The notes beneath the pieces were generated by a model, which had not been told where the DNA came from, did no database searches, and saw only the letters and a program-made list of their open reading frames with translations. Shown piece after piece: positions 1 to 7,094 of a stretch of DNA of 55,864 nt (within the stretch, counting starts at the first letter, position 1; every line of letters begins with the position of its first letter). This stretch comes from Coriobacteriia bacterium (GTDB taxonomy: Bacteria > Actinomycetota > Coriobacteriia > Coriobacteriales > RUG033), in contig JAATFL010000010.1 of NCBI GenBank assembly GCA_015655215.1, forward strand, positions 1-55,864, given 5' to 3'. The translations under genes and the position numbers were made by a program.

Positions 1-333
1 GAGCAGTTGATACCCTCCGCACACGGCGAGAAGCAGACCGTCATCCTCGACGAAGGCCTGCAACCTCTCCTTCGAGGCGAGCAGGGCGTCGCATACCAGG
101 AGTTCCTCCCGATCGGATCCGCCGCCGATGAAGACGATGTCCGTCTGGCGATAATCGACCTCGTCTCCGAGGTGCACCTCGGAGACCACCGCTCCGATCC
201 CACGCCAGACGCATCGCTGCTTCATGCATATGACGTTTCCTCGGTCGCCGTACAGGTTGAGCAGCTCCGGGTACAGGTAGGCGATGCGGACCTCGTATTC
301 TCCGTGCGCCATGTCGTCTTGCACCTGCCTCAT
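1..333 (-). CDS. gatD: GatD, glutamine amidotransferase subunit of the lipid II isoglutaminyl synthase (partial, C-terminus outside window)
   Basis: GatD releases ammonia from glutamine, and MurT uses it to amidate the D-glutamate of lipid II at the membrane. The first 111 residues are visible. They contain a Rossmann-like start (IAYLYPELLNLYGDRGN), the stretch DIVFIGGGSDREE, and the class-I amidotransferase elbow AVCGGYQLL with the nucleophile cysteine, almost at the window edge. The start ATG (331-333) overlaps the murT stop by 4 bases (ATGA), so the two are translationally coupled. A GGAGGAG ribosome site lies 3-9 bases upstream of the ATG. The catalytic His lies outside the window. The family call rests on the motif plus the murT neighbour. 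Confidence 0.9.
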   Translation of the reverse strand, partial: MRQVQDDMAHGEYEVRIAYLYPELLNLYGDRGNVICMKQRCVWRGIGAVVSEVHLGDEVDYRQTDIVFIGGGSDREELLVCDALLASKERLQAFVEDDGLLLAVCGGYQLL

Positions 334-1769
334 CGTCTCCTCCTTCGGGATACGTCATCTGTCCGCGCATCCCGGGTCGTGACTGTGGCCATCGAGGAGA
401 TCTCCTCGATGGCCGTCCGGGCAGGGACGAGCGCCGAGTAGTTGGGAAGCACGTAGACCACGCCCGCACCCTCCTCGATGGCCTCCTTGACGGACATGGC
501 GGTATCGGGTGACAGACGGACGGGAATACCTGCATATTTGAGGCGAACCTGCAGGTCGTTCATTCTGTGCCCGCCGGCGTAGAAGTGAGCGAAACCGGTC
601 GCTGCAAGACGTTCGTAGTCCACATCCCAAAGCCATGATATGTCATGACCGTCATTGGAATTATCATTAACGATAAAGATCACCGCCTTGGGACGGGGGT
701 CGTTGAGAACTACACCGATGTTTTGATTGAAGCCGGTCGGGTTCTTTGCCAAATTGACCATCACGGGGATGGAGTCTACGATGAACCGTTCTTGTCTTCC
801 CCGGGATGCCGTGAAACCTGCAAGCATCCGCTTGAATGAATCCGAGGATGCCCCTATGAGGCTTGCAGCAGCATACGCACCCAATATATTATAAACCATA
901 TAGGAGCCTTTGCTTGATATCGTGAATAGTTCCCGCGAGAGGGGAGTACTGCTTTTTGCAGGTTCCCATCTCTGTGCCACGAACTGCATGGGCGAGTCGT
1001 ACGTTGCCCCGAAGTCGATGTCGGATGCCGAGAAGGCACGTGGTGGTCTCGTGTTCCCGCACACCTCGCAGTACCAATCGCCCAACTGTCCGTACTGGCG
1101 GTAGTGGTAGGAGAGAAGCGCGCCGCACTCCATGCAGAACCTACCCTCGACCACGAGGTCCCGGGGAAGGTCGAGGTCCTGGTCGATTCCAAATCCGACG
1201 CGCGAGGATGCCCTGGCGGCGACGTAGGTGCAAAGGGGGTCATCGGCGTTATAGACGACCGTCATCTGGGGTTGGGACTCGACGGTCGCGATGAGCTTCC
1301 CGATGACGACGTCTATCTCACCATACCGGTCGAGCTGATCGCGAAAGAGGTTGAGCAGCACGAGATAGCGGGGATGGAGAGCCGCTGCGACCTGAGGGGC
1401 GGAGAATTCATCGACCTCGATGCTCGCCCAATCCGCCCGTCCCTGCATCGAGAATCCGAGGGTGCGAGCCAGGGTGGTCATGACCCCGGTGACCATGTTC
1501 GCACCCTCGGAGTTGCAGGCCACCTTGAAGCCGGCGATCTCCAATGCACGATATACCATGTTGTTCGTCGTCGTCTTGCCGTTCGTTCCCACCACGAGGA
1601 CCGAACCCTCGCGTATCGCCACCGACGCCTTGCCCAGAAGGCCGTGGTCCATAGCCAAGCCGATGCGTCCCGGGAGCGTCGAGGCTTGCCGGCCCAGCAT
1701 CCTCATGGCCGCCGAGACGAGCAGGGAGGTGCGTATGGCGAACCGTGCACGTGCATCGATGGAAGCCAC
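330..1769 (-). CDS. murT: MurT, Mur-ligase-like subunit of lipid II isoglutaminyl synthase
   Basis: MurT is the ATP-dependent ligase partner of GatD and amidates the alpha-carboxyl of D-iso-glutamate in lipid II. The protein has a Mur ligase P-loop (GTNGKTTT, about residues 61-68), a central Mur ligase domain, and a four-cysteine zinc ribbon (CMEC...CEVC, about residues 200-240) typical of MurT rather than MurE or FolC. A C-terminal DUF1727 domain follows (NLAKNPTGFNQ, VNDNSNDGHDISWLWDVD). I chose the GTG at 1767-1769 because GAAGGG sits 6 bases upstream; a longer GTG start at 1796 is possible. It is the first gene of a murT-gatD operon. Confidence 0.93.
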   Translation of the reverse strand: MASIDARARFAIRTSLLVSAAMRMLGRQASTLPGRIGLAMDHGLLGKASVAIREGSVLVVGTNGKTTTNNMVYRALEIAGFKVACNSEGANMVTGVMTTLARTLGFSMQGRADWASIEVDEFSAPQVAAALHPRYLVLLNLFRDQLDRYGEIDVVIGKLIATVESQPQMTVVYNADDPLCTYVAARASSRVGFGIDQDLDLPRDLVVEGRFCMECGALLSYHYRQYGQLGDWYCEVCGNTRPPRAFSASDIDFGATYDSPMQFVAQRWEPAKSSTPLSRELFTISSKGSYMVYNILGAYAAASLIGASSDSFKRMLAGFTASRGRQERFIVDSIPVMVNLAKNPTGFNQNIGVVLNDPRPKAVIFIVNDNSNDGHDISWLWDVDYERLAATGFAHFYAGGHRMNDLQVRLKYAGIPVRLSPDTAMSVKEAIEEGAGVVYVLPNYSALVPARTAIEEISSMATVTTRDARTDDVSRRRRR

Positions 1770-1915
1770 TTGCGTCCCTTCATGGATTCGTGACACAAAT
1801 ACGACCGAGTGCGGGTACCGTATATCCGGGCTCTCATGCTAACGCATAGAGCGTGGGTGTTACAGGAGCAGCGAGCCGCACGGTCGACTTACATCTTCCA
1901 TGAGAGGTGTCACTG

Positions 1916-2410
1916 ATGGAACATGGTTCTCGGTACGATTCAAGATACCATACGGACGCTGGCCCTGCGACGCATGGATATCACACCTCATCGTCGACGT
2001 CGACGATGAGGGACTCGCAGTATTCCCGCAGAAGTGCCGGCGTGCCACGAGGACAACGCTCGAATCACCCTCAACGGGATCGGTATCCGAAAGACGAGCG
2101 ACCATCTCGTGGATTTTGGGGAAATGGCTTCGCCATCCTTCTCGTCATCCTTGCCCTCATGTCGGGGTGGATGGCGGAGATGCTCCTCCACCACAGTTAC
2201 GGTGATACCGGTTCCATGACAACGCTGTACTGCATCCTCGACGGAGCTGCCGGACTCATCGTCTGCCTTTTGAGCCTACGCCTGACATTCTCAAGGGCCA
2301 TCGGGAGACGGCATGGGTTTGGCATCCACATCCTCGGTCTCGCATTCTTGCTTGCGGGGATGATCATGGTCGCCGTGGCCTACCTGGTCTACATCTATTC
2401 CGCGGTATGA
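1916..2410 (+). CDS. small integral membrane protein of unknown function
   Basis: This 164-residue protein has a charged, Ser/Arg-rich cytoplasmic N-terminus of about 65 residues. Three hydrophobic segments follow (FAILLVILALMSGWMAEML; LYCILDGAAGLIVCLL; ILGLAFLLAGMIMVAVAYLVYIY). I recognise no catalytic motif. The ATG at 1916 was chosen because GAGAGGTG lies 6 bases upstream; a GTG at 1907 is in frame. It diverges from murT and is the last convincing host gene before the left attachment site of the prophage. Codon use is host-like (GC-rich third positions in part). The function is unknown. Confidence 0.6.
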   Translation: MEHGSRYDSRYHTDAGPATHGYHTSSSTSTMRDSQYSRRSAGVPRGQRSNHPQRDRYPKDERPSRGFWGNGFAILLVILALMSGWMAEMLLHHSYGDTGSMTTLYCILDGAAGLIVCLLSLRLTFSRAIGRRHGFGIHILGLAFLLAGMIMVAVAYLVYIYSAV

Positions 2411-2515
2411 TCATGACAGGACACACCACCATCAGGTTCGAGAGGGAGACCGCCGGAGAGAAGGGGACCTTCCTCGTTCTCGAGGTTCTCGACCTCGACC
2501 TGCCCTCCAGTCATA

Positions 2516-2543
2516 ACTTTACATAAGATATATTATCAGACTT
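2516..2543 (+). other. attL: dif-like XerC/XerD site at left prophage boundary
   Basis: The layout is an 11-base arm ACTTTACATAA (2516-2526), a 6-base centre GATATA (2527-2532) and an 11-base arm TTATCAGACTT (2533-2543). It matches the dif plan of XerC arm, hexamer and XerD arm; compare the CATAA-N6-TTAT core of E. coli dif and the ACTT start of B. subtilis dif. The 22 bases 2525-2546 recur at 8294-8315 with one mismatch. Base composition changes abruptly here. The site is inferred; no Xer gene is in the window. Confidence 0.75.
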
Positions 2544-2568
2544 TTGGGGGCAGATTTGAGCCGCCGCT

Positions 2569-2841
2569 ATGCTGTTTACCTGCGATGATGCTTTGTATTT
2601 GGGTACTTATAACAGCACTTTCACCGATAAGAAAACCGGTGAGCAGAAGTCTTATCAACGCATCACGATTTTTCCCGCGTCCTCTGATGGAAACGCTTCT
2701 CCGCTTGAAATACCTGCGTCAACGGCTCTGAACTTTAAGGGTCTTGCTCCGATGTCTCATCTTGCATTGGAAATTGCCGTCTATAAGATTGGCAATGACA
2801 TCCGCGTGAGAGTTGAATCCTTTACACAATTGAAGCCATGA
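2569..2841 (+). CDS. putative ssDNA-binding protein (gene V-like) of the prophage
   Basis: This small soluble 90-residue protein is rich in beta-prone residues (LYLGTYNSTF, KSYQRITIFPAS, LALEIAVYKIGNDIRVRVESF). It has no signal peptide or membrane segment. It is the first gene after attL, and in the circular form it lies directly downstream of rep. That is the place of the gene V ssDNA-binding protein (87 residues) in Ff phages, and the length is similar. The call rests on size, position and fold guess, not on a recognised motif. The stop overlaps the next ATG (ATGA). There is no clear ribosome site. Confidence 0.5.
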   Translation: MLFTCDDALYLGTYNSTFTDKKTGEQKSYQRITIFPASSDGNASPLEIPASTALNFKGLAPMSHLALEIAVYKIGNDIRVRVESFTQLKP

Positions 2842-2918
2842 TAACCATTCCCGTCTTTCTCGGGTTGGCTCTTTCTTTATGTCTTATGGGCTTTATGCAT
2901 TTTTCGAGGAGAGGTTAA
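2838..2918 (+). CDS. 26-residue single-span membrane peptide (pVII/pIX-like candidate)
   Basis: The peptide begins MITIPVFLGLALSLC and ends HFSRRG, so it is one hydrophobic span followed by a basic tail. Its ATG overlaps the stop of the upstream ssDNA-binding-like gene, which implies coupling. Ff phages carry two tiny hydrophobic minor coat proteins, VII (33 residues) and IX (32 residues), between genes V and VIII. This peptide and the next two occupy that interval. It is too short for homology to be judged by eye. Confidence 0.5.
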   Translation: MITIPVFLGLALSLCLMGFMHFSRRG

Positions 2919-2921
2919 AAA

Positions 2922-3077
2922 ATGGATGCTGCTTATACTCTCACACAAGCCGATGTCACGAACCTTTTTAGTTTTATGTCCTCCGTTCAGATTCTAGGTA
3001 TCTTCGTTCTGGTTGCTTTGCTCATCAATGCTGGTTTGCTTTTTGCTTTGATTCTAACTTTCAGATGGACGGCTTGA
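2922..3077 (+). CDS. 51-residue membrane protein, candidate minor coat protein
   Basis: It has a polar N-terminus (MDAAYTLTQADVTNLF) and one long hydrophobic span (ILGIFVLVALLINAG and on), ending in FRWTA. There is no signal peptide. A GAGGAGAGG ribosome site lies just upstream. It sits between the ssDNA-binding-like gene and the coat genes, where inoviruses keep minor coat proteins VII and IX. The next gene starts one base after its stop. Confidence 0.55.
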   Translation: MDAAYTLTQADVTNLFSFMSSVQILGIFVLVALLINAGLLFALILTFRWTA

Positions 3078-3078
3078 T

Positions 3079-3231
3079 ATGGATGTTTTCGCTTCATACA
3101 TCAACCAGGATTTTCTCAGTTTCCTTGGTTCTCTTGTCGCTCCATGTTTCGTTGTTGGTCTCCTCCTTGGCGTTATTGCTTGGACGATATCATATCTGAT
3201 TTACGTTTCTGTCCGGTTCTTTAAGATGTGA
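3079..3231 (+). CDS. 50-residue membrane protein, candidate minor coat protein
   Basis: It has a short amphipathic N-terminus (MDVFASYINQDFLSFLG), one hydrophobic span (about residues 20-45) and a basic end (VRFFKM). It is second in a pair with the 51-residue protein, one base apart, suggesting translational coupling. Its stop runs into the AGGAGGTG ribosome site of the first coat gene. By position and size it is a pVII/pIX-like candidate. I see no specific motif. Confidence 0.55.
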   Translation: MDVFASYINQDFLSFLGSLVAPCFVVGLLLGVIAWTISYLIYVSVRFFKM

Positions 3232-3243
3232 GGAGGTGTAGAA

Positions 3244-3426
3244 ATGGACGCTATCACGACTACGCTTACTTCATCTATTGGTGTTATTCAGTCTGAAGGA
3301 CTTGACGTTATTCTTGCTGTTCTTCCTATTGCTCTTGTCATCTTTGGTTCTGTTGTTGTCATTGCAGTTGGTATAAAGGTTTTTAAAAAGGTTCGGCATT
3401 CCTTCTTTGTCTCGATGAGAGATTAA
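3244..3426 (+). CDS. pVIII-like major coat protein, copy 1
   Basis: This 60-residue protein has the layout of inovirus coat protein VIII. A polar N-terminal segment (MDAITTTLTSSIGVIQSEG) leads into a hydrophobic helix (VLPIALVIFGSVVVIAVGI) and a basic DNA-facing end (KVFKKVRHSF). The run before KVFKK is close to the GIKLFKKF end of Ff coat protein. There is no signal peptide, as in phage Pf3. It carries about ten more C-terminal residues (SFFVSMRD) than copy 2. A strong AGGAGGTG ribosome site (3231-3238) precedes the ATG, as expected for a highly made protein. Confidence 0.8.
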   Translation: MDAITTTLTSSIGVIQSEGLDVILAVLPIALVIFGSVVVIAVGIKVFKKVRHSFFVSMRD

Positions 3427-3441
3427 AGGATGATGTGATAT

Positions 3442-3472
3442 TTGATTTACATTTTATCTGTTTCTCTAAAAT
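3442..3472 (+). promoter_or_regulatory. possible promoter between the two coat genes
   Basis: TTGATT (3442-3447) and TAAAAT (3467-3472) are 19 bases apart, just ahead of the AGGAGG of coat copy 2. The spacing is long, so this is a weak call. It would allow separate expression of the second coat gene. Confidence 0.25.
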
Positions 3473-3486
3473 ATAGGAGGTGAATC

Positions 3487-3645
3487 ATGAATACTGTTGT
3501 GACCACGCTTACCAGTTCTGTTAGCGATATCCAAACTCAGGCTCTTGCCGCGATTGGTGGTGTTCTGCCTGTTGCTCTTGTTATCTTTGGAGCTATCGTC
3601 GTCATTGGTATCGGCGTCAAGGTCTTTAAGAAGTTCCACGGCTAA
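3487..3645 (+). CDS. pVIII-like major coat protein, copy 2
   Basis: This 52-residue protein is a paralogue of the gene at 3244. The TTLTSS start, the hydrophobic core LPVALVIFGAIVVIGIGV and the basic end KVFKKFHG line up with copy 1. The GVKVFKKF end closely recalls Ff pVIII (GIKLFKKF). It has no signal peptide. It has its own AGGAGGTG ribosome site (3475-3482) and a 60-base gap from copy 1 that may hold a promoter. It is the more typical coat length, so I suggest it is the main capsid subunit; that is inference. Confidence 0.82.
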   Translation: MNTVVTTLTSSVSDIQTQALAAIGGVLPVALVIFGAIVVIGIGVKVFKKFHG

Positions 3646-3706
3646 GGGCCTCCCGTTCGTTGTTCCTGAGCGCCATTTGGTATAGCCCGGTGGGGGTCGT
3701 TCTTCA

Positions 3707-3721
3707 GTGAGCGGCCCTCAC
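3707..3721 (+). terminator. weak hairpin after the coat genes
   Basis: GTGAG (3707-3711) pairs with CTCAC (3717-3721) across CGGCC, followed by CTTTCATCT. Ff phages carry a terminator directly after gene VIII, which suits this place, but the stem is short and the T-run poor. Confidence 0.3.
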
Positions 3722-3741
3722 CTTTCATCTAAGGGGTAATC

Positions 3742-3927
3742 ATGACTATAAAGGATGTGAAAGACCTTTTCCCATGTGGGCATTACTACTTTCACGACCG
3801 CAGCGGTTACCGTCTTCCGTGTCCCATCTATCCTTATCAGAAAATCGACGGTTTTAATCTCCGGTGTGTCGGTTCCATCATCAATATCGAAATTATCTTA
3901 AAGCAAGGTGGTAACCATGTCGCTTAG
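3742..3927 (+). CDS. 61-residue prophage protein of unknown function
   Basis: A soluble, aromatic-rich small protein (CGHYYFHDRSGYRLPCPIYP) with three cysteines and no membrane span. AAGGGGT lies upstream of the ATG. Its end overlaps the start of the next gene by 11 bases. It lies between coat and adsorption genes, where Ff phages have nothing, so it is an accessory of this element. I do not recognise it. Confidence 0.5.
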   Translation: MTIKDVKDLFPCGHYYFHDRSGYRLPCPIYPYQKIDGFNLRCVGSIINIEIILKQGGNHVA

Positions 3928-4120
3928 TCTTTCTGAACTTCGTGCTCGTATCTTGAACTCTTGTGAGAGTCCCGCCTATATCCCTTGTGTCTATTTCGGG
4001 GTGTCTGAGAAGCGTTTAGGCCTTTGTCCTCGTACTTGTCCGGCTTATGGCAGTCCTGATTGCACGCCGGCGATGATGCGTGATATCGCACGTAAGATTG
4101 AGTTTTCCGTCATTGATTGA
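3917..4120 (+). CDS. 67-residue cysteine-rich prophage protein
   Basis: The ATG at 3917 is chosen for the AAGGTGG 6 bases upstream; a GTG at 3908 is in frame. Five cysteines fall within 40 residues (NSCESPAYIPC, GLCPRTCPAYGSPDC), suggesting a metal-binding or disulphide-rich small domain. It has no signal peptide. It lies 19 bases upstream of the adsorption gene. The function is unknown. Confidence 0.5.
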   Translation: MSLSLSELRARILNSCESPAYIPCVYFGVSEKRLGLCPRTCPAYGSPDCTPAMMRDIARKIEFSVID

Positions 4121-4139
4121 TTTGTCCAGGAGGTGTTTC

Positions 4140-5963
4140 ATGGCATTGCGTGCTCACGATTCAATCATTAAGCTGGTACGGTGCCTTTGCGCCGTACTGG
4201 TCGTTTGCGCTTGTATACCCTTTTCGTCCTTTGCGTCTACGGTGGAGGTTTCTAATGTCCAAAATGTCCAAAGCGGAATTGAATCATCCTCAGGAGTATC
4301 AGAACGTGAAGGAATTTCTCAATACAATGTCAATTCCTCAGATGATTCTCTGGTTCTTGAAACAGCCTCAGACTCGGTTACACTTGGGTCTTATTCTGAT
4401 ATTGGTACTCTTAGCAGTGCTAATTATAGTGGAGGTTCGTACCTTCGGACTGCTTCCCTAGGTTCTCTTGCTACCAAGGCTCTTGGTAGGTTGCACGAGC
4501 TCCTTGGTAAGGCTATTCCCTGGGGCTCGGCTCGTCAGGCACTTGTTGGTGCCATTGCTCCTCTTGTTGTTTCTTGGGGTATTAGTACTCCTGCTGTTGA
4601 AACGGCCATTTCTGATACTCTTGATAACCCTGCCGTCGTTGTCATGGTTGAGGATAACGCCCTCGATGCTTACGAGGCCGCCTGGCTTGCCGGCGATGCC
4701 TTTAGCTATGAGTTCTTCGTCGAGGACGTTTCCGCTGCTGATGCTATCGCTGATTTCCCCGCCGCCTTTCAGGCCGAGTGTACGTCGATAGCTGATAATG
4801 GTGTCACGCTTACCGGTGGTTCTGGTTCTTCTTTCGAGGATGTACTCGCTAGCGTCATTCAGAACGGTGTTGTGAGTGCTGGGTGGCTTAACAGCAATAA
4901 TGAGTTTTGTCAATGGCTTGCACAGGTCATCGTTGGTGACTCTGGGTCTTCTTCTGTCTCTTCTGGCTCCATTGCTGATGTTACCACCACCTCTGCTGAC
5001 TATCCCATCAATGGGGTGTCTCTTAGGTATGCTCTCACCTATCCTCTGACCACCTATTACTCTTCCACATATTCAAATACCAACTGGCTCGCGACTGCCG
5101 TCAACCCGAACAACAATGGCGTCTATGTCCTGTATCCTTATGACTATGCCTCTTCTGGCATGACGGTTGATATCTACGCTGGTGAGAGTGATCCCGAGTT
5201 TTGTTCGAGTAATGCCGCCGCTATGGCCACGGTTTGGTCGTATCAAGGTGATTTGTCTTTGAATTCTGCCCATACGTTCTCTTTGTCCGAGGTCAATAAT
5301 GGTTATGCATTTGAACTCAATCCCTCTGATAATATTTTCGTCTATGATGGTACCTATGCTTCTCCTGGTAGCCTTTTGGCTTTCTACCAGCAAGGCGTTT
5401 GGACGCTTTCGGATGGTACCGTCCTGTCCTCCGATACCTCCATTTCTTGGCCTTCTGGTATAACGGTTATCGGTGATAACGCTTCCTATGACTCCACCGG
5501 TGCCATTACGGACTATGGCACGGTCAATGCTGTCGGTGCGGCTTCCACCACTGCTGCTGATGATTATGTCCAGAACCTCGATGCCTCCGATGCGAACGTC
5601 GTCGTTGGTGATACTGTCCCGACGTCCGCCAGTACGGTTTACGGTGGCACCTCTACTGTCGCTGATGTGGTCTCGAATCCTGGTACCACCACGGAAGACG
5701 AGGCGGCTAGTTTTCAGCTATCTGATTTGGAGAAGGTCTTCCCGTTCTGCATTCCCTTTGACCTCTATGACATGGTGGCCATCTTTGCAGCTGACCCGGA
5801 GGCCCCTCAATTCGATTGGCCGGTTTACTTCCTTGGTCAGGAATATGATATCAATGTTGATTTGTCGCAATGGGACCCTGTCGCGGCCACCGGTCGTACT
5901 CTTCTCATTGCGCTTTTCCTTGTGGGTCTTGCCTTTGCCACTCGTGATTTGATAAGGGGGTGA
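4140..5963 (+). CDS. pIII-like adsorption/minor coat protein
   Basis: This 607-residue secreted, membrane-anchored protein has a signal peptide with a basic start and hydrophobic core, cleaving near SSFAS (residues 29-33). A large Ser/Thr/Asp/Tyr-rich extracellular region follows, then a conserved-looking stretch EKVFPFCIPFDLYDMV (about residue 540). A C-terminal span (TLLIALFLVGLAFA) ends in a short basic tail. Ff pIII is built the same way and mediates receptor binding and phage release. It lies between coat and pVI-like genes, as in Ff. AGGAGGTG is 5 bases before the ATG at 4140; the longer frame from 4080 lacks such a site. The FPFCIPFD motif is, from memory, found in similar proteins of Gram-positive inovirus-like elements. 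Confidence 0.75.
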   Translation: MALRAHDSIIKLVRCLCAVLVVCACIPFSSFASTVEVSNVQNVQSGIESSSGVSEREGISQYNVNSSDDSLVLETASDSVTLGSYSDIGTLSSANYSGGSYLRTASLGSLATKALGRLHELLGKAIPWGSARQALVGAIAPLVVSWGISTPAVETAISDTLDNPAVVVMVEDNALDAYEAAWLAGDAFSYEFFVEDVSAADAIADFPAAFQAECTSIADNGVTLTGGSGSSFEDVLASVIQNGVVSAGWLNSNNEFCQWLAQVIVGDSGSSSVSSGSIADVTTTSADYPINGVSLRYALTYPLTTYYSSTYSNTNWLATAVNPNNNGVYVLYPYDYASSGMTVDIYAGESDPEFCSSNAAAMATVWSYQGDLSLNSAHTFSLSEVNNGYAFELNPSDNIFVYDGTYASPGSLLAFYQQGVWTLSDGTVLSSDTSISWPSGITVIGDNASYDSTGAITDYGTVNAVGAASTTAADDYVQNLDASDANVVVGDTVPTSASTVYGGTSTVADVVSNPGTTTEDEAASFQLSDLEKVFPFCIPFDLYDMVAIFAADPEAPQFDWPVYFLGQEYDINVDLSQWDPVAATGRTLLIALFLVGLAFATRDLIRG

Positions 5964-5969
5964 TGAGAC

Positions 5970-6209
5970 ATGTATGACCTTCTCGCATCATTCGTTTCCG
6001 GTCTTGGCTCCTATTTGGTGAGCGTTCTCCCCACTTCTCCTTTTCAACAGTTTATTCCTTCCTTGTCTGCAATGCAGACCGGTTTACATTGGCTCAACTG
6101 GTTTGTTCCCTTTGGTTCCATGTTGGCGATCATGGCCGTTTGGCTTGTCGCCATTGCCCTCTTCTATCTTTGGAAGTCCCTTGCTCATTGGATTGGGATT
6201 AGTGATTGA
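5970..6209 (+). CDS. pVI-like minor coat/assembly membrane protein
   Basis: This 79-residue protein has two hydrophobic segments (LLASFVSGLGSYLVSVL and FGSMLAIMAVWLVAIALFYLW) and no signal peptide. It follows the pIII-like gene by six bases. In Ff phages gene VI directly follows gene III and encodes a multi-span membrane protein at the same virion end. Position and topology are the basis of the call. It starts at ATG 5970 behind AAGGGGGTGATG. Confidence 0.6.
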   Translation: MYDLLASFVSGLGSYLVSVLPTSPFQQFIPSLSAMQTGLHWLNWFVPFGSMLAIMAVWLVAIALFYLWKSLAHWIGISD

Positions 6210-6210
6210 T

Positions 6211-6309
6211 ATGTCTTTGGTTAATACTATTCTTTCGTATCTTATCTGTCTTTTCTTTGGTGCTTTTTGTGGACTTTGTTTTTATTTTCGAGATAGGCGG
6301 CCACGATGA
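6211..6309 (+). CDS. 32-residue single-span membrane peptide upstream of zot
   Basis: It begins MSLVNTILSYLICLFF and ends in a basic tail FRDRRPR, with one hydrophobic span rich in Cys and Phe. It starts one base after the pVI-like stop, and its own stop overlaps the ATG of the ATPase (ATGA), so it is probably coupled to it. The ATPase has no membrane span of its own, so this peptide may anchor it. That is inference. Confidence 0.5.
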   Translation: MSLVNTILSYLICLFFGAFCGLCFYFRDRRPR

Positions 6310-6959
6310 CTATCTATCTTTATTCGGGTACCCCTGGTTCTGGGAAGTCTCTGCACGCCACGAGGGATATAAAGGACCGTCTCGACATGGCCCGGCCGGT
6401 CATCGCTAATTACACACTCTCCCCTTCCATCAAGCATTTCGAGTTGTTCACGTACCGCGACAACGAGTCTTTGACGCCTGATTTCCTGTACGACTACGCT
6501 TCTGATTGGTGGTCGGTCAAGGGCCATAGGTTTAGAGAGGATTTCTTGCTCTTGGTCATCGACGATGCGCAGCTTCTCTTCAACTCTCGTGAGTGGAACC
6601 ATAACAAGCGCATGGGGTGGATTGAGTTCTTTTCCCAGCACCGCCATTTCGGTTATAAGATTATCTTCATCTCGCAAAGTGATAGGATGCTCGACCGTCA
6701 GATTAGGAGTTTATTGGAGTACGACGTGGTTCACCGGCGTCTGGGTAATTTCGGTTGGCGAGGTAAGCTGATGACCTTCTTGACCTTCGGCGAATTGTTT
6801 GTTGCGACCACTCGTTACTATTCCCTTCGCGAGACCGTTGCCATGAATGCCTTCAAGGCGCATAAGAGCATCTTCCGGATGTACGACAGCTATGCATCAT
6901 TTAAGCGCACTGCCGATGGGGTGCCCGATGAGGGCGGGGCCCCATCGAAGCGGGCTTAA
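6306..6959 (+). CDS. zot: Zot/pI-family assembly ATPase
   Basis: The P-loop GTPGSGKS is at residues 8-15 and the Walker B LLLVIDDAQ at about 81-89, in the context typical of Zot/pI (TIYLYSGTPGSGKS, then SQHRHFGYKIIFISQ). pI drives ATP-dependent extrusion of filamentous phage through the membrane. At 217 residues the protein is shorter than Ff pI (348). It seems to be only the cytosolic ATPase domain, with no clear transmembrane span or periplasmic part. It is the last gene before the intergenic origin. Confidence 0.88.
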   Translation: MTIYLYSGTPGSGKSLHATRDIKDRLDMARPVIANYTLSPSIKHFELFTYRDNESLTPDFLYDYASDWWSVKGHRFREDFLLLVIDDAQLLFNSREWNHNKRMGWIEFFSQHRHFGYKIIFISQSDRMLDRQIRSLLEYDVVHRRLGNFGWRGKLMTFLTFGELFVATTRYYSLRETVAMNAFKAHKSIFRMYDSYASFKRTADGVPDEGGAPSKRA

Positions 6960-7018
6960 ATGAGCGATGCTGCTCGGCACCCGCAAGATTCCCTTAGTGT
7001 CTTTGACGGCAGGGCGAT

Positions 7019-7066
7019 GTGCAAAGTCTCGTTTTTGGACTTTGCACGAGTCTTGCTGCAAGCAAG
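7019..7066 (+). other. tandem hairpins in the prophage intergenic region (packaging-signal or terminator candidate)
   Basis: GTGCAAAGTC (7019-7028) pairs perfectly with GACTTTGCAC (7038-7047) over a 9-base loop TCGTTTTTG. CTTGC (7052-7056) pairs with GCAAG (7062-7066). In Ff phages a hairpin in the intergenic region is the packaging signal. The stems also follow zot and could end its transcript, but no T-run follows. The rest of 6960-7094 shows no gene. Confidence 0.5.
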
Positions 7067-7094
7067 CGCAGCGCGCTAGGTCCTGGGGCTTTGG

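Noticed and set aside
2413-2526. 37-residue frame just left of attL
   Set aside because: It ends inside the dif-like arm, has no ribosome site of its own and no recognisable pattern; it may be a remnant but I cannot support it.
4458-5393. minus-strand frames inside the pIII-like gene
   Set aside because: Shadows of a T-rich coding strand; the + frame has a signal peptide and membrane anchor.
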